From NCBI GenBank assembly GCA_964023275.1, contig OZ029913.1, positions 44,700,476 through 44,764,475 on the forward strand: a stretch of 64,000 bases of DNA. The letters are read 5' to 3'. A program made the translations under genes and the position numbers. Of this stretch, positions 10,895 through 22,221 are shown piece after piece. The stretch comes from Norana najaformis (lineage: Eukaryota > Annelida > Clitellata > Crassiclitellata > Hormogastridae). The notes below the pieces were generated by a model. The model saw only the letters and a list, made by a program, of their open reading frames with translations, ran no database searches and was not told the DNA's origin. The first letter of the stretch is position 1. Each line of letters starts with the position of its first letter.

Positions 10895-12904
10895 TAGAAT
10901 ACTGCTTTAATTTAGTTCTAGCAGTAGCACTATGATAATTCACTGATGCCCTAGCATTATAAACATGCATATCAGATCCCAGGTAAAAGAATTAATCAAA
11001 ATTTGAGGGCAACATATAATGATACCGAAACAAACTTATCTGTAATTTTGTTATATCTTGTTGTCACAAAATTCTGTACAATAGAAATATGGGCTTATTG
11101 CTAGAGTAGATTTAAAATAATTCGCATGGCATGTTCCTGTAGGATTTTAAGTGCATTCAAATGAAAAGGATAATTTGAGCCACATGAGATATTACAGAAA
11201 GGTACAGGAAAATTAAGGCATAATATAAACTAAGCAGAGTAAATTTTGACAAGCAGTGTCGGATGCGGGACAAAATACTAATGTTTTTTGCCATCTTTTT
11301 AGATACAAGGTCTGTGTGATCCTTCCATGTCAAATTCTGGTCCAAATACACACCTAAAAACTTGCAAGATTTAGTTTGTTTGATCAATTTACTATCCATA
11401 ATAATCTTATAATCGTATGCAGGGAGTGGCTTACATTGAGAACGGAAAGTAACAAAATTAGTCTTTCCACTGTTAAGAGATACTTCATTAGCTCTAAAGC
11501 AAGAACAGATGAACTGAAGCTCCTGGTTAGCTCTTTCAAACAAAGAAATTAAGGATGTATCTTAAATAAAAGCATTATCATCAGCACACAGTACAAAATG
11601 AAAGATTTTTGAGGTATTTGATAAGTCATTAACATATATCAGGAAAAGCTATGGTCTAATATAGAGCCCTTTTGAACTCCACAAGTAACCAATTTGTTAA
11701 CAGACAAAACACCATTAAAATAAACACTGGGACCTATTCCTATGCTATTCAGAGAGCCAGTGGAGATTTATACCTCTGATACCATAGTGTTCCAGTTTTT
11801 TTAGAATTTGGTGGTCTCCAGTGTCAAAGCTTTAGACAAATTGAAGAAAATTCCTAGAGAAAATTCATTATTGTCTATAGAATCAAAAATCTTACACTGC
11901 ATATCAAATAATGCTATAAACGTGGAGTGATCTTTACGGAAGCCATATTTGTCAGATATGCTTGTGTCATTAATAGTAACTGGTGATAGTAAGTTCATTT
12001 TTAATAAGTGATCCATCAGCTTAATATACATGATTTTCTCAAAATATTTGGAGAAATATGGAAGAAATAGGTCTACAGTTACTTATTTTACATGTTTCCC
12101 CAGATTTGTAAAGTGGAATTATTTTAGCTATCTATGTTTGTTGAAACAATACCTGTAGAGAAAGGAGAACTGATAATAACTGCCAAAGGTTGAGCAATGA
12201 ACTGAATTGTGGCCTTAGCAATATTTGGGTCCATATCATCAATCCCACAATGGAAGATACTCGCAAATGATTCTCAACATCACTTACATCCTTCTCAGTA
12301 ATCACCAATAGGCCCATTGAAGAACAAGGGGAGTCAGTTAAAAATTTATCGAATTTGGGTTCATTTCCTTGTAGACCTACCTTTGAGACCAAAGTAGGCC
12401 CAGTGTTTACAAAATATTCATTAAACCTGCTAGCGATCTCAGATTTGTCAAAGTGCTTGTGTCATTAATAGTAAAATTAATAGTAAAAACATTAGTACTA
12501 GAGAAAATACCACAGTTAATAATAACCTTATATTTCTCCAAATTTTTTCAATTTTCTGTTCTGCATTGGGAAATTTATTAGCATAATACATCTTCAGCTA
12601 GTTTTAATTTTTTAAGATGTATTGCAAAATTTAATGAAGGCTTTTTTATTGCTATCTGTAGGATTTTTTAAAATTTAGAATAAAGTCTAGATTTCTTCTT
12701 ACATGATTTCAACAAACCACTGATCATCCATGGTTGTCTGATTTTATGACAACTTTTCATTGAGTGCACTATTTTTTGAAAAGACATATCATACAATTGC
12801 TTATAAATTTCCATAAAGTGTGTATATCCAATACACAGTTCATTTGCATTACGAAGCAACATAATTTCTGACCAATCAACACTCATCAATAAAGTTTTGA
12901 ACAC
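10895..12904 (-). pseudogene. LINE ORF2 (Jockey/RTE-like), decayed, split by piggyBac
   Basis: Minus-strand pieces in several frames read, 5' to 3': PWMISGLLKSCKKKSRLYSK (linker between endonuclease and RT, 12668-12904), SNCRPISILPYFSKIFEKIM, YGFRKDHSTFIAL and LGIFFNLSKAFDT (RT motifs 1, 2 and A, about 11801-12060), VNSGKTNF-like motif D and GVYLDQNLTWKDH (11157-11543), and LKILQEHAMRII. The order is a non-LTR RT. Motif C is not recognisable and stops are frequent. The last part of the ORF lies beyond the piggyBac at 8.5-8.7 kb. Confidence 0.75.
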
Positions 12905-13101
12905 CGTCGTGTAAGATGTTCATTGATGAAGATAGAATCACCCAGTTGTTGGTGTGAACGGGAAAGAGTTTTCCTTGTTCGATAGATTCTGTCTCTACTT
13001 TGACGTGTTGTGAAGCGAACTATAATAGGCCTGTATTTATAATTTTTCCCCCGACGAACTCTGTACTCAGATGAAATGTCCCGCTCGTCATGATGGTGCA
13101 T
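12886..13101 (-). pseudogene. LINE ORF1-like fragment
   Basis: A 71-residue frame with KYRPIIVRFTTRQSRDRIY and SIFINEHLTRRCSKLY resembles the conserved segment of ORF1-type nucleic-acid-binding proteins of animal LINEs (a pattern like IVRF...R..IF.NE.LT). It is directly 5' of the ORF2 debris on the same strand and is truncated at the junction, so part of ORF1 and the endonuclease have been deleted. Family assignment is from memory of the pattern only. Confidence 0.5.
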
Positions 13102-13482
13102 GTTAAGTCAGCCAATGTGACAATGTTGTAAGCTTTGCACCTATTGATCGAGTACAATATCCTTGTACAGTCGTGTTGTGGACTCACAGTAATTATATGT
13201 GTTGTGGCCCATCACTGTACTGTGAAGAAAAATGATGTGATGGGAGGAAACTCCACTAAGGCTGTTCGGGATTCGACTCTGGTAGTCTACCTAGAGCTTT
13301 TGAGGAGGAAGAAGAACTTTTATTTTAACCAAACAACAACTACAGTGTCGGTTTGTAACTTTAACCAGGTCCGCCTGTTATTCCGAAAGTAATCCTTGTC
13401 GTAGGTTTTGGTAATCCGCAAGATTACCCTTCAACAATCTGTTGCAGCGACGATAGTAATACGGCACTAATCCACGATAGTT
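13102..13482. other. No gene recognised
   Basis: An 85-codon plus-strand frame (13135-13392) has no motif I can place. No clear repeat boundary. Confidence 0.4.
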
Positions 13483-13706
13483 AATCTAAGTGAACGCAGT
13501 CGTAGACGACGATAATTCAACGGTAATCCAAGTGAACGCAGTCGTAAACGACGATAACGGTAATCCAAGTGAACACAGTCGTAGACGACAATAATAATCC
13601 AAGGGTAATCCGCAGTAGAGAGACGATGTCGATAAACCAATAGTAATCCACAGTAGAGAGACGACGACGATAATCCAATAGTAATCCACACGAGAGACGA
13701 CGACTG
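13483..13706. repeat. Tandem repeat, unit about 34-42 bp
   Basis: Units start with TAATCC and carry either AGTGAACGCAGTCGTAGACG or ACAGTAGAGAGACGACGACG followed by CGATAA. The first three units are about 42, 37 and 34 bp. The second type recurs once at about 18156-18190 in an LTR. Confidence 0.7.
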
Positions 13707-13980
13707 TAACGGTTTGGTCTTCGTGGAGGAAAGCCGCCGTTAGCTGTCGGGACAGCCTGGAGGAAAGAACTAAGGATTGGCCGGATGAAGGTAGTGGGTT
13801 CAAATCCTGATCCGTCGAACTTGCAGTTCTACTTCGTATAGCATCCTTTCCATAATGAATGGGCGGTTTCGAACTCAATCTTATACTTCTGCGAAGGACA
13901 GGAAGTTGCTTAAATTCTTCTGCCGTTCCATCACCAGATGGCCGAGAGTTGTCCGTGGCGGTCGGGTGGGCCGCTACCCT
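13486..13980 (-). pseudogene. RRS-motif ORF, short copy (no coiled coil)
   Basis: The open minus-strand frame from 13980 reads TATDNSRPSGDG, then LPVLRRSIRLSSKPPIHYGK, then DLNPLPSS, and ends in low-complexity residues encoded by the tandem repeat. The RRSIRL...HYG...NPLP block matches the C-terminal block of the ORFs at 25.97-26.70, 38.35-39.07 and 40.24-40.92 kb. At the DNA level 13931-13958 closely matches 26199-26226. The coiled-coil half seen in the other copies is missing, so this is a shortened copy. Function unknown. Confidence 0.5.
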
Positions 13981-15100
13981 CTAGTAGACCGCAAGGGTTC
14001 GTTGTGGCTTTCCCGACAGTCTTTTCTTCTAAACTCGGGCGCAGCATAGCGTCTGACGTAGGCGCTACATGGATCTCCTCTAGTTTGGGCCCTAGCTCAC
14101 AAATTTATTCTTAACTAGAAGGTTTAATCTTAACTATTACTACTAATTTGTCTTAATCCTTTACTAATTATATCTTATTTAAACATCGATAGTTCCTAGC
14201 TACCGCAATCGTTAAGTAGAACTATAAACCTATATATAGACTAATAGAAAATTGGCTGCCTGACATGAGCTCAAAGAATTCGCCCACAAATTAAATAGAG
14301 AAGAAAGGTTTGACTCCCTGATCGAAAATTGAGAATTCGACTCCCTTTGGCAGCGGCGAGGACCAGGAATAATCCAAAAATTATCCCGATTACTTCCCAC
14401 GACAGCGTTTTGACGGAGCAATTAAAGCCAAATACTCAAGGAAAGAAATTTCCGTCGCAACGTTTGATAGCACCCATAGTTAAAAACGATATTCCAAAGA
14501 ATTGCAATTCGTCGGGTCGAAACGACCAGCGACGATCGCTCGACTCCATCGAAATTTTGGGTTACATTCGATTAAAACTCCATATTCCTGCGGATAAATC
14601 CCCGTTGGCGAATCACCGCTTCCTTGGATTTCGATATCGACCGAGGAAATTTTGTTTTCTAGCCTGAATCTTAAAATTTTCTCAAATATCATCTAAACCT
14701 CCAGCGACAAGTACTTGCCGATCGACATTCGAGCGCCAACTGAGCTATGATTCGTCGCAACAGGCCACCTGATCACGCCACTTTTGGCGGCAAAAGACAG
14801 GTTGCGCCAGACTCGAGCAGTATTGCATCAGCCAAGCCAAACATAGATCGTCTAATAGCCTAATGCTTCACGCAGCAGCCGACTACAGCACGAGAACAGG
14901 TCGCCGACATCGATCAATAATATAATCATCATCACTCCCGCAATTGCTGCCCGACTGAGTGCGGTTTTACCTGGCGCTATAGCAACTTCCGTTGCACTGC
15001 TACTACCCACCGAAAAATTTGAAGGAATCCTTCCGGCGAATATTTCTCTTATAAAGTTTATAAACAAACGCCCCAATCTGTCTTCATGTACAAAGGAATG
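13981..15100 (-). other. Leader and U5-like region of the RRS element
   Basis: 14310-14323 (TTTGACTCCCTGAT on plus) matches 26908-26921 (TTTAACTCCCTGAT) in the leader of another copy, and the sequence around both is similar and AT-rich. 14964-14992 is a 29-bp stretch repeated exactly at 18115-18143 in an LTR. This fits a leader following an LTR on the minus strand; no complete LTR edges were found. Confidence 0.4.
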
Positions 15101-16178
15101 AGCTCAGGCTGCCAATTACTAACAATTCAACTCTATACGGACAAAACCAAGTGTCACAATCTCGAAACAAATCAACAGCGCCTAATAAAAACACCAGAGA
15201 GATCCAGGTTCGGCTAGTGTTCCAGCGACAAGCGCCTACAATCTAAGCCACCTCACCCTCTCATTAAATAAGCGCCTAATAATTTCTCTAAGTAGGCCTA
15301 TTCTGTGTTCCAGGGTCCAGCTGATGCCTCAGGCGTTCATCGCAGGCAACCTCGGCTAACCTCTACTTATATGCTCGGGTTCGTCATCTAATGGGCCAAA
15401 GGACTTATCTCTCACTTTGCCCAAAACACGAACCTTAAAATTTCGCAATTCAGAAATTACAACTTCTGGCGCTACATAATTCGTTGCGACACGACACTCG
15501 TTCCAAAACTTCTTTCTCTGCCTTCTTTCCTTCCGTACGGAAGCCATAACTTCCCAAGTACATATAAACTGGCGGCGAGTGTTTTCTTTGTAAACTCAAC
15601 TGACAGAACTAGGCAATGGACTGTAAGAGCAAACTGGCAGAGCCCAGAACAATGACTCATAATTTAGCCACCGATTATTTTAACAACAATAAGGCTCAAC
15701 GACCAATCAGTAAGAACCACAAATGGCTAAAAGGAAGAGCCTTAATCACTCCTGTTTAACAATCTTTCTCTTTTTAAACAGTAGTTTAATAGATACCATC
15801 ATACTATGATTAGCCATACAAAATCAACGGTTCATCAAAGCTGCTGCCTTTGCAGAGTCAAACAACACATATTATAAAGCAGACTGACATATCACAACAT
15901 GAACATGAAGCTCCATTTAAAAAAACAATATTCATCAAAATAGAACATAACATTTCCTTCCATGTACTGTCTATTCCTAATAACCCGCAATTAGGCGGAA
16001 AAGCAGCAGTCTTTTAATACACAATTACAGTATATCAACATAAAAAAATCATTGAAGTTCTCCAGCTTCATTAATGTCAAGCTGTCCATTACCTATCTTC
16101 CCATTAAACTCATCCCCACGAAACAAAACGGGCCAAAACCAGGTGGGATCCTTTATAACAGAATAGCCACCACTACGT
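15101..16178. other. No gene recognised
   Basis: Short frames only; no motif, no clear repeat. Confidence 0.4.
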
Positions 16179-16980
16179 CTACACACCACTCTTCCTGAGG
16201 TACCCGGGCATACAACTCTTCAGGGACGCGATAAAGGTCGCTTCCGGTACAGCCTTCTCTTGCGCAAAAAAGCGAGTGGCCAGGTCAGCGGCCAGGGCCC
16301 ACATCCCAGAAGCCCGTAGTGGCTCAGCAGCCCAAGGTCGTACAGCTGGTCTGAGGTGACTCCCATCCAAGTCATCTACACAACGCCTGTTCTCTAGATT
16401 AGCCCAAGATATAAAAATTTCCTTGAGCCGAGGGGTGCATGACAAGACTTGCACTGCAACCATAATAACCGGGATCACCTCAGCGCAGTCCGCTAGTAAA
16501 AGGGAGGAACGGGACAATAAGGCATGTTAACAAATGTCTTACGTTACTTACTTTCTAAATTCAAGCACATCTCTTTCTTTCACTGCCAGATGCCCTTGGT
16601 CAAAAAGTTGTTTGAGCATCAGCCAAATGAGCCCGCTCGTTTTAAACCGACCAGATACCACCCGTGGTCGTTCCAATCCCACATAACGCGAAGATTCCGC
16701 AAGCAGAGAACTGGGATTCCTCACCAAGGCCTCAGTCGTCCCCAGGCCATCGTTTTCAGAAACCGGTGAGTAATTAGGCCCTTGCGAATCCAGGACAGGC
16801 ATGGAGGGATCCGATCCACATCTGCATACCATGCGTCAATGACCGATTAGCAAATGGCGACTCGGCTCTTTCCTAAAACATCATAGTCCCGTCTCCCACC
16901 AAAGGATCGAACTCCTTCTGTACCTCCGGGGAATTATCACCTTCCTCCGAACAAGGTCCATGCGCCGTGACACTGAGCAT
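16179..16980 (-). pseudogene. Post-integrase accessory ORF of Gypsy-3
   Basis: Same strand as and just downstream of the Gypsy-3 integrase. Frames read MLSVTAHGPCSEEG and later ALVRNPSSLLAESSRYVGLE, GLIWLMLKQLFDQGHLAV, then after a frame change AEVIPVIMVAVQVLSCTP, ISWANLENRRC and LRASGMWALAADLATRFF. The same series of blocks occurs at 42284-42980 behind the Gypsy-2 integrase (AMVRNPSSLL, MVWVVLGYCLMQDHLGV, AEVIPVIWATIQALACT, SWASKEDRR, FGVWALAAQTVSKFL). So it is a conserved element ORF in the position where env lies in some Gypsy elements. I recognise no domain and see no signal peptide. A stop near 16873 and a frame break near 16530 show decay. Confidence 0.65.
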
Positions 16981-17101
16981 AGTCGCCTTCGTCCGTGCAT
17001 ACATCCTTTAATGCAGTGTTCTGAGATAGACCATTTACCATATTAATATAATTAAAAGCAGCTTAGACTTAAACCTCTTATTCAAACCACCCATCTATGG
17101 T

Positions 17102-18114
17102 TTACATCCGATATCGGAGCGGCATTTGTACAACCCGACGGGGCCGAACATCTGGAGCCGCTTCCTCATCCCCTGCAGTCTGAACCTCAGTCACGGGAAG
17201 TTCGAACTCATCCTCGTTTGGACTTGACCTGCATCCCAGTTCGGTACCGTATCCGCATATATCCATCCTCATTTCTGAAGGTCGGTACAGCGTCCCCAAA
17301 TATGGTTTAAGCTTATCAATGTAAGCAAACTTCGGTTGAGCTCGGATAGACTTCAGTATTCTAAAGAATACTGGGCTAACTTGTTCCAATATCTTATAGG
17401 GACCGGTGTATAATTTAGCCCAATTGTCTTTTATTCCCGCTCTCTTTCGAGGGCAGATATACCACACCCATTGTCCATCTACAAAAGTGGCAGGCCTAAC
17501 CCGCAGATTCTATCTAGCAGCCCGTGTGGTAGCCGTGCGTCTGAAATACGGCCGGACTTGTTCATAAATGGATTGCATTCGAGTGCAAACTTCCGCAACA
17601 TAGTCCTCTGAGCTCAACCGATCAGATGCATTGATTTTACAATCTCTCAAAACCAGATCAATCGGTGAATATACATTGCGGTTCAGAAATAAACGGTTAG
17701 GACTGAACCCGGTACTGTCGTGTTCAGTGGCTCTATAGGCAGCCATGACGATAGGAAGACAGACGTCCCAATTTTTTTTGATTCAGAGGTACGATTTTGC
17801 CCAACATTGCATTTAATGTGCGATGGAACCGTTCGACGACTCCGATAGTACTAGGCTTATACGGCGAAGTTCGTATTTTGTCGATCTGGAATCGAAGATA
17901 GAGTTCCTGGAACAGAGAAGCCTCGAAGCAAGGCCCCTGGTCGGTTAGAATCTGGCGAGGACATCCATAGCGCGAGAAGACCTGTTCCACCAGTACACGT
18001 GCCACCGTCACAGCCTCTTGGTTGGGGATCGGAAAAGCCTCAGCCCAGCGCGTGAAATGGTCCACCACCGTCAATATATTGCGACAGCCCTTGCTGGAGA
18101 CAGGATGTGGTCCA
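17102..18114 (-). pseudogene. Gypsy-3 integrase, C-terminal two thirds
   Basis: The minus strand reads TGPHPVSSKG, ILTVVDHFTRWAEAFPI, CPRQILTDQGPCFEA (second catalytic aspartate), STIGVVERFHRTLNAM (catalytic glutamate), then AAYRATEHDSTGFSPNRLFL, and after a stop the C-terminal domain KLYTGPYKILEQ and a Pro/Arg tail (RPRRVVQMPLRYRM). The first catalytic aspartate (VDITGPHP in Gypsy-2) is lost because an LTR-like sequence is joined exactly at TGPHP (18114/18115). Frameshifts at about 17750 and 17500. Followed by the accessory ORF. Confidence 0.85.
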
Positions 18115-18367
18115 GTTTTACCTGGCGCTATAGCAACTTCCGTTACACGACGATACTCCAATAGTAATCCACAGTAGAGAGACCACGACGATGACCTCCG
18201 CCCGCGAGCGGAACGAACCGGTGAATGACTGCGAGTGCCTTTTTATATACTGTTCTGTAGGTAGCCGTTGCCGTGGCGAGGGCGCCCTGTTGTTCTGCCA
18301 TCTTTAAAAAGAGGTAGCCGGCTAAGGCGCGAGCGCCATCCTTAAAAAAGGTAGCCGGCTCGCCACA
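18115..18367 (-). repeat. LTR (or LTR part), minus orientation
   Basis: Starts on the minus strand with TGTGGCGAGCCGG directly after a polypurine tract, has a TATA box (18241-18250), an inner unit shared with the 13.5-kb tandem repeat, and a 29-bp end repeated at 14964-14992. It is joined abruptly to integrase sequence at 18115. Confidence 0.6.
18241..18250 (-). promoter_or_regulatory. LTR TATA box
   Basis: Minus strand GTATATAAAA, about 120 bp into the LTR, where a Pol II core promoter is expected. Confidence 0.5.
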
Positions 18368-18659
18368 CCCTCCCCTGAGCACGGTTCAAAAAGTCCTTTT
18401 TGAGTTCGAGTCCTTGCTGACCCATATTATTCCAATTCCAGCATCTGTCGACGACGTCGTCGTCCCCCTCGTCGTCATCGCTCAGATCCGCGTGGGGAGG
18501 AAGAGGATTCATCTCTGCTGCCGGAAGTGGTCCGTATCTATGCCGGTGGCGGTACACGGTGCGGAGCATACATAGAGGACACCGCTGAACCCGAGGAGCC
18601 ATACACTCGACAAATCGCTCCCACGTGACGCACGCAGATCCGCGCAGGAGCTGGAACAA
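18342..18659 (-). CDS. Short ORF with Cys/His cluster and acidic stretch, upstream of LTR
   Basis: A 105-residue frame with VECMAPRVQRCPLCMLRTVY, an H-x-H motif, then LSDDDEGDDDVVDRC. It ends inside the LTR, just past the polypurine tract. The layout, zinc-binding cluster then acidic stretch then polypurine tract, parallels the ORFs at 33.78-34.47 and 22.2-22.8 kb, but sequence similarity is weak. It may be the last part of a longer broken gene: the frame 18509-18709 overlaps it. Function unknown. Confidence 0.3.
   Translation of the reverse strand: MFQLLRGSACVTWERFVECMAPRVQRCPLCMLRTVYRHRHRYGPLPAAEMNPLPPHADLSDDDEGDDDVVDRCWNWNNMGQQGLELKKDFLNRAQGRVWRAGYLF
18368..18377 (-). other. Polypurine tract
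   Basis: Minus strand CAGGGGAGGG directly in front of the LTR start TGTGGCG. The flank further upstream shares CAAAAAGTCC-type sequence with the tract at 33687-33697. Confidence 0.6.
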
Positions 18660-18907
18660 ATCCGCCTGCCGGTCGTCGTCCGTCTCGGTGGCTCTCCAAA
18701 AAACCGCATGAGGTCCGGATCCAGGCTCAGATCTGGAAGGTCAAGGTTACGTCCATGTAACCCCTATCTTACTCTCTCATGTCTAGGTATTTGTGTGCCT
18801 ATCTGTTACAGCCACTTTACATGCTGGTCCTTTCTTGCTTGCTAAACAAGTAAGGAGATATACACACTACTTGGGGTTAGTCACCTAATATGATAAATTT
18901 AGAATAA

Positions 18908-20767
18908 ATAAATAGACGCTATAGAGAGAAGGAAAAAGAGTACTGGGAATACAAGATTTCCCACCACACTGGTGATCACAAGCGGCTCTGGTCTACTCTT
19001 AACGACCTATTGGGTCGTCGACGTTCCTCCGCTGGTGCGGTACTACCGTCCTTCACTGCTGCTGACTTCGTTGAGTTCTGTGCGGCCAAGATTCGCTCTG
19101 GTCGTGAAGCTACTGCTGGGAGTCCTCCGCCTGTCCTGCTACCGACGGATAAGCGGCTCTCGGTCCTTCATCAAGTCTCTTCGGATGAGTTGCGTCGACT
19201 CATCCTTGCCTCTCCACCAAAATCCTGTGAACTAGACTCTCTACCGCCGTTCCTCATTCAGCATTATATCGACGTTCTTCTTCCCTTCCTGACCCTCCTC
19301 TGCAATCGCTCATTGGCAGAGGGTCTTCTACCTCCGTCTCAGAAGAAGTCCATCGTCATTCCGGTTCTCAAGCGTGATGGCCTCGACGTCTCGGACATGT
19401 CTAACTTTCGACCAATATCTAATGTTACTTTTTTGTCCAAGGTCATTGAGAAGATTGTATCTAGTCAGTTAGTTACCTATCTCGAAACTAATGATCTACT
19501 ACCTGTTTCTCAATCTGGCTTTCGTAGATTTCACTCCACTGAGACACTCTTAACTCGACTTCTGTCTGATATATATAGTGCCATAGATCGTTCTCAAGTT
19601 ACCTTACTTGCATTATTTGATGTTAGTGCTGCATTTGATTCGGTCGATCATGCTATACTTTTGGAACGTCTGGCTATTTCTTTTGGTTTATCTGGCAACT
19701 TTCTCGATTGGTTGGCCTCTTTTCTATCTGAGCGCACGCTCTGTGTGGTTTATGGCCCATCCCGCTCACCTTGGGTTCCTTCCTTGTTTGGATTGCCTCA
19801 GGGGTCAGTTTTGGGTCCCTTGCTTTATATATTGTTTACTGCTGACCTTGGCTCTTTGCTAGCTGCGTGCTCGGCTTCAAGCCAGTCCTATGCCGACGAT
19901 GTGCAGGCCTACGTTCATTGTTCTGCTTCTGATGCCGCAGCTGCTGTTCGAGCTATGTGTCGTGCTTCTGACTCCCTTGTGGCTTGGATGTCTTCAAATC
20001 GATTGAGATTGAATCCTTCCAAGACTCAATATATTTGGTTGGGCACTAGGCAGCAACTGGCTAAAATCAATCTACCTGTACTACATTTAGAGTTTCCTCA
20101 CATCACCTTCTCAGACACTGTTTATGACCTTGGCATTGAGTTGGATCAGGAGCTCTCTTTTAAGGCTCAGGTACATCGTCTTTGTCGTAGTTGCTACTAC
20201 CAGATACGGCAACTTCGTGTTGTCTCACGTTCTCTCTCAGTCACCTCATCTAAGACTCTGGTTCATGCATTTGTCACTAGTCGGTTGGATTACTGCTCTT
20301 CTTTATATGTTGGACTCCCTGATGTACGGCTTTTGTGCCTGGAACGTGTGTTGCGGGCGGCTGCACGGCTTATTGGTGGCATCTCTAGGTTTGGTCATGT
20401 CTCTGATTTCATGCGAGATGAGTTGCACTGGCTTCCTATGAGTCAGCGCATTCACTATAGGGTCATCGTCTCTGTTTGGAACTCCTTGTTGGGTATTGCC
20501 CCCTCTTACTTGAGGGAGCTTTGCCTGCCTGTCCGGTCCAATTTGGGACGTGCTTCTCTTCGCTCCGCTGCTAGTTGTAATCTACTAGTACCTCGCACTC
20601 GCACCTCGACCATGCAGCGTCGTGCTTTCTCTGTTGCTGCCCCAACCCTCTGGAATGGACTTCCTGTTACTCTACGTCTTCTGCCCCGGGATTTTACTTC
20701 TATCTTCTATTCTTCTCTTAAGACTGTTCTCTTTCGCCGAGGTTGGTTTGGGAGCGCTTCTGAGTAG
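18908..20767 (+). CDS. LINE ORF2, RT and C-terminal domain, CR1/L2-like, uninterrupted
   Basis: Open for 619 codons plus stop. It begins inside the linker between endonuclease and RT (RLWSTLNDLLGR) so the endonuclease is missing: a 5'-truncated insertion. RT motifs in order: NFRPISNVTFLSKVIEKI (1-2), ALFDVSAAFDSVDH (A), GLPQGSVLGPLLYILF (B), SYADDVQAY (C, both catalytic aspartates), LNPSKTQYIWLG (D), then LDYCSSLYVGLP, LHWLPMSQRI and FSVAAPTLWNGLP. A short 3' region ends in an AAAT-type tail at 20801-20833, as CR1/L2 elements do. No stop or frameshift over 1.86 kb suggests a recent insertion. It is the youngest-looking element here. Confidence 0.9.
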   Translation: MNRRYREKEKEYWEYKISHHTGDHKRLWSTLNDLLGRRRSSAGAVLPSFTAADFVEFCAAKIRSGREATAGSPPPVLLPTDKRLSVLHQVSSDELRRLILASPPKSCELDSLPPFLIQHYIDVLLPFLTLLCNRSLAEGLLPPSQKKSIVIPVLKRDGLDVSDMSNFRPISNVTFLSKVIEKIVSSQLVTYLETNDLLPVSQSGFRRFHSTETLLTRLLSDIYSAIDRSQVTLLALFDVSAAFDSVDHAILLERLAISFGLSGNFLDWLASFLSERTLCVVYGPSRSPWVPSLFGLPQGSVLGPLLYILFTADLGSLLAACSASSQSYADDVQAYVHCSASDAAAAVRAMCRASDSLVAWMSSNRLRLNPSKTQYIWLGTRQQLAKINLPVLHLEFPHITFSDTVYDLGIELDQELSFKAQVHRLCRSCYYQIRQLRVVSRSLSVTSSKTLVHAFVTSRLDYCSSLYVGLPDVRLLCLERVLRAAARLIGGISRFGHVSDFMRDELHWLPMSQRIHYRVIVSVWNSLLGIAPSYLRELCLPVRSNLGRASLRSAASCNLLVPRTRTSTMQRRAFSVAAPTLWNGLPVTLRLLPRDFTSIFYSSLKTVLFRRGWFGSASE

Positions 20768-20800
20768 TTTTCTTGAAGGGGCGCTATATAAGTGTTCTGT

Positions 20801-20833
20801 ATAAATAAATATAAATAAATAAATAAATAAATG
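20801..20833 (+). repeat. LINE 3' microsatellite tail (AAAT)n
   Basis: About eight AAAT/ATAA units directly after the LINE 3' region; marks the 3' end of the insertion. Confidence 0.8.
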
Positions 20834-22221
20834 ACTTAAGTCAGCGTGTAATATCTTGTGGAAATTGTAATGATGATGCAATGACTCGTTTCCACAACCA
20901 TAATGTACAATGATATCTGATTGAATAAAGTAACCAAAGTCACTTGTTGAAAATCAATCAATATAATTGCAATATCAAAGTCTTAATTAATCTTTAATTA
21001 AGGCCACCTTCTTAATAAATCCTATACCTATTCTAACCACCCACCGGATTTGATGGCCATTTTTATCCCACGTATCTTGACTCTTTGAAGAAGTCTATTA
21101 ATCGTTTTACTTTGTGACCTTTATCTGTATGTCCACGAAGAATGGACGAATTGTCTGTCACTCACCAATTCTTGACTCTAGCGAACGACATTCCTCAGCA
21201 TGTCGACATACCTCGTAGACCAGACGGTTCTCTGTATTACGAAGGTCAGTACTCGTAGCTTGCTCCTTGCAGACCAAGGAAAAGAATCTGTAGTCACACA
21301 ACTCGCTCGTAATCGTCCAAAGGAGCGACTCCTCGACGATACACGGTTATATGGTGCAGTCAAAGATATGGATCTTTACTGACTATCGCCTTACGTAGAT
21401 AAGTCCGAATTTTCGCTGTTTCATAGACTATATCCAAGATTGTCAGACTATAGTTTCTCGACATAAACTATGTCCTTTCACCACGAAACAGGCTGATCAC
21501 CTGTAACGATAGCTATCATCAGCTCATCGAACGAGACCGCAGTTCGACTCAACAATAGTCCGAAACTGACTAACTTTTCTCGGAGTTACGCTAGATTGCG
21601 ACCCTTTCCCGTCTAACATCCAGCCCTGAACTGACTCTAGAACAGTTTTCGCATCGAAGATTCGGCATCGTTGTCATTCGCGATTGGCCGAGATTGTCGT
21701 CTGCCATTTCTGTCGTTCTTTCTGTGTTGATTACTATGTCTCCTATAAAAGATTTGTCTGCTTCGTTACTCACCGTAGATAAGCAGTCGCGACTATAGCA
21801 CCACCTCGTTGGCTATCGACTTCATGCAGAGATACGACGCCATTGGTCAAAAATCCAACACCGTAAATTAGTGATTGGTTGGCAATCCAAGCATCAGTTT
21901 CAAAACATAGTCCGAATTGACTCACAGACTATGGCAAATTGTGATCAAATTAATCCATTGACATCCATGTTGATCGCCCGTAAAATAGTTCGAACAATCG
22001 TCTTATTTTCCCCAAACTTAACACATTTTTATCATCTATGCTGGCCACGCTATTTTTATTAGTAATAACGACTAAAGCCAGCCGAACTTTTAAGTAAGTA
22101 ATCATGTTAGTCGCCTCGAAACCTTATACTAATACACGCAGATTCGTCCAAAATACATATTGATAATACAACAGTAAATTCAATTAAAATTGTTACACAT
22201 GACGAAAATATATACATAGAC
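20834..22221. other. No gene recognised
   Basis: Short frames only. 21400-21800 has repeated CTATAG/GACTATA words and may be old LTR or leader sequence, but no ends are visible. Confidence 0.35.

Noticed and set aside
13483..13706. CRISPR-like array
   Set aside because: Units vary in length and have no unique spacers; this is a minisatellite in an animal genome.
16505..16565. A 59-nt intron with GTAAGT donor and TTTTACTAG acceptor in the Gypsy-3 accessory ORF
   Set aside because: Splicing it gives the wrong phase and a stop; the Gypsy-2 copy has no such interruption. A plain frameshift is simpler.
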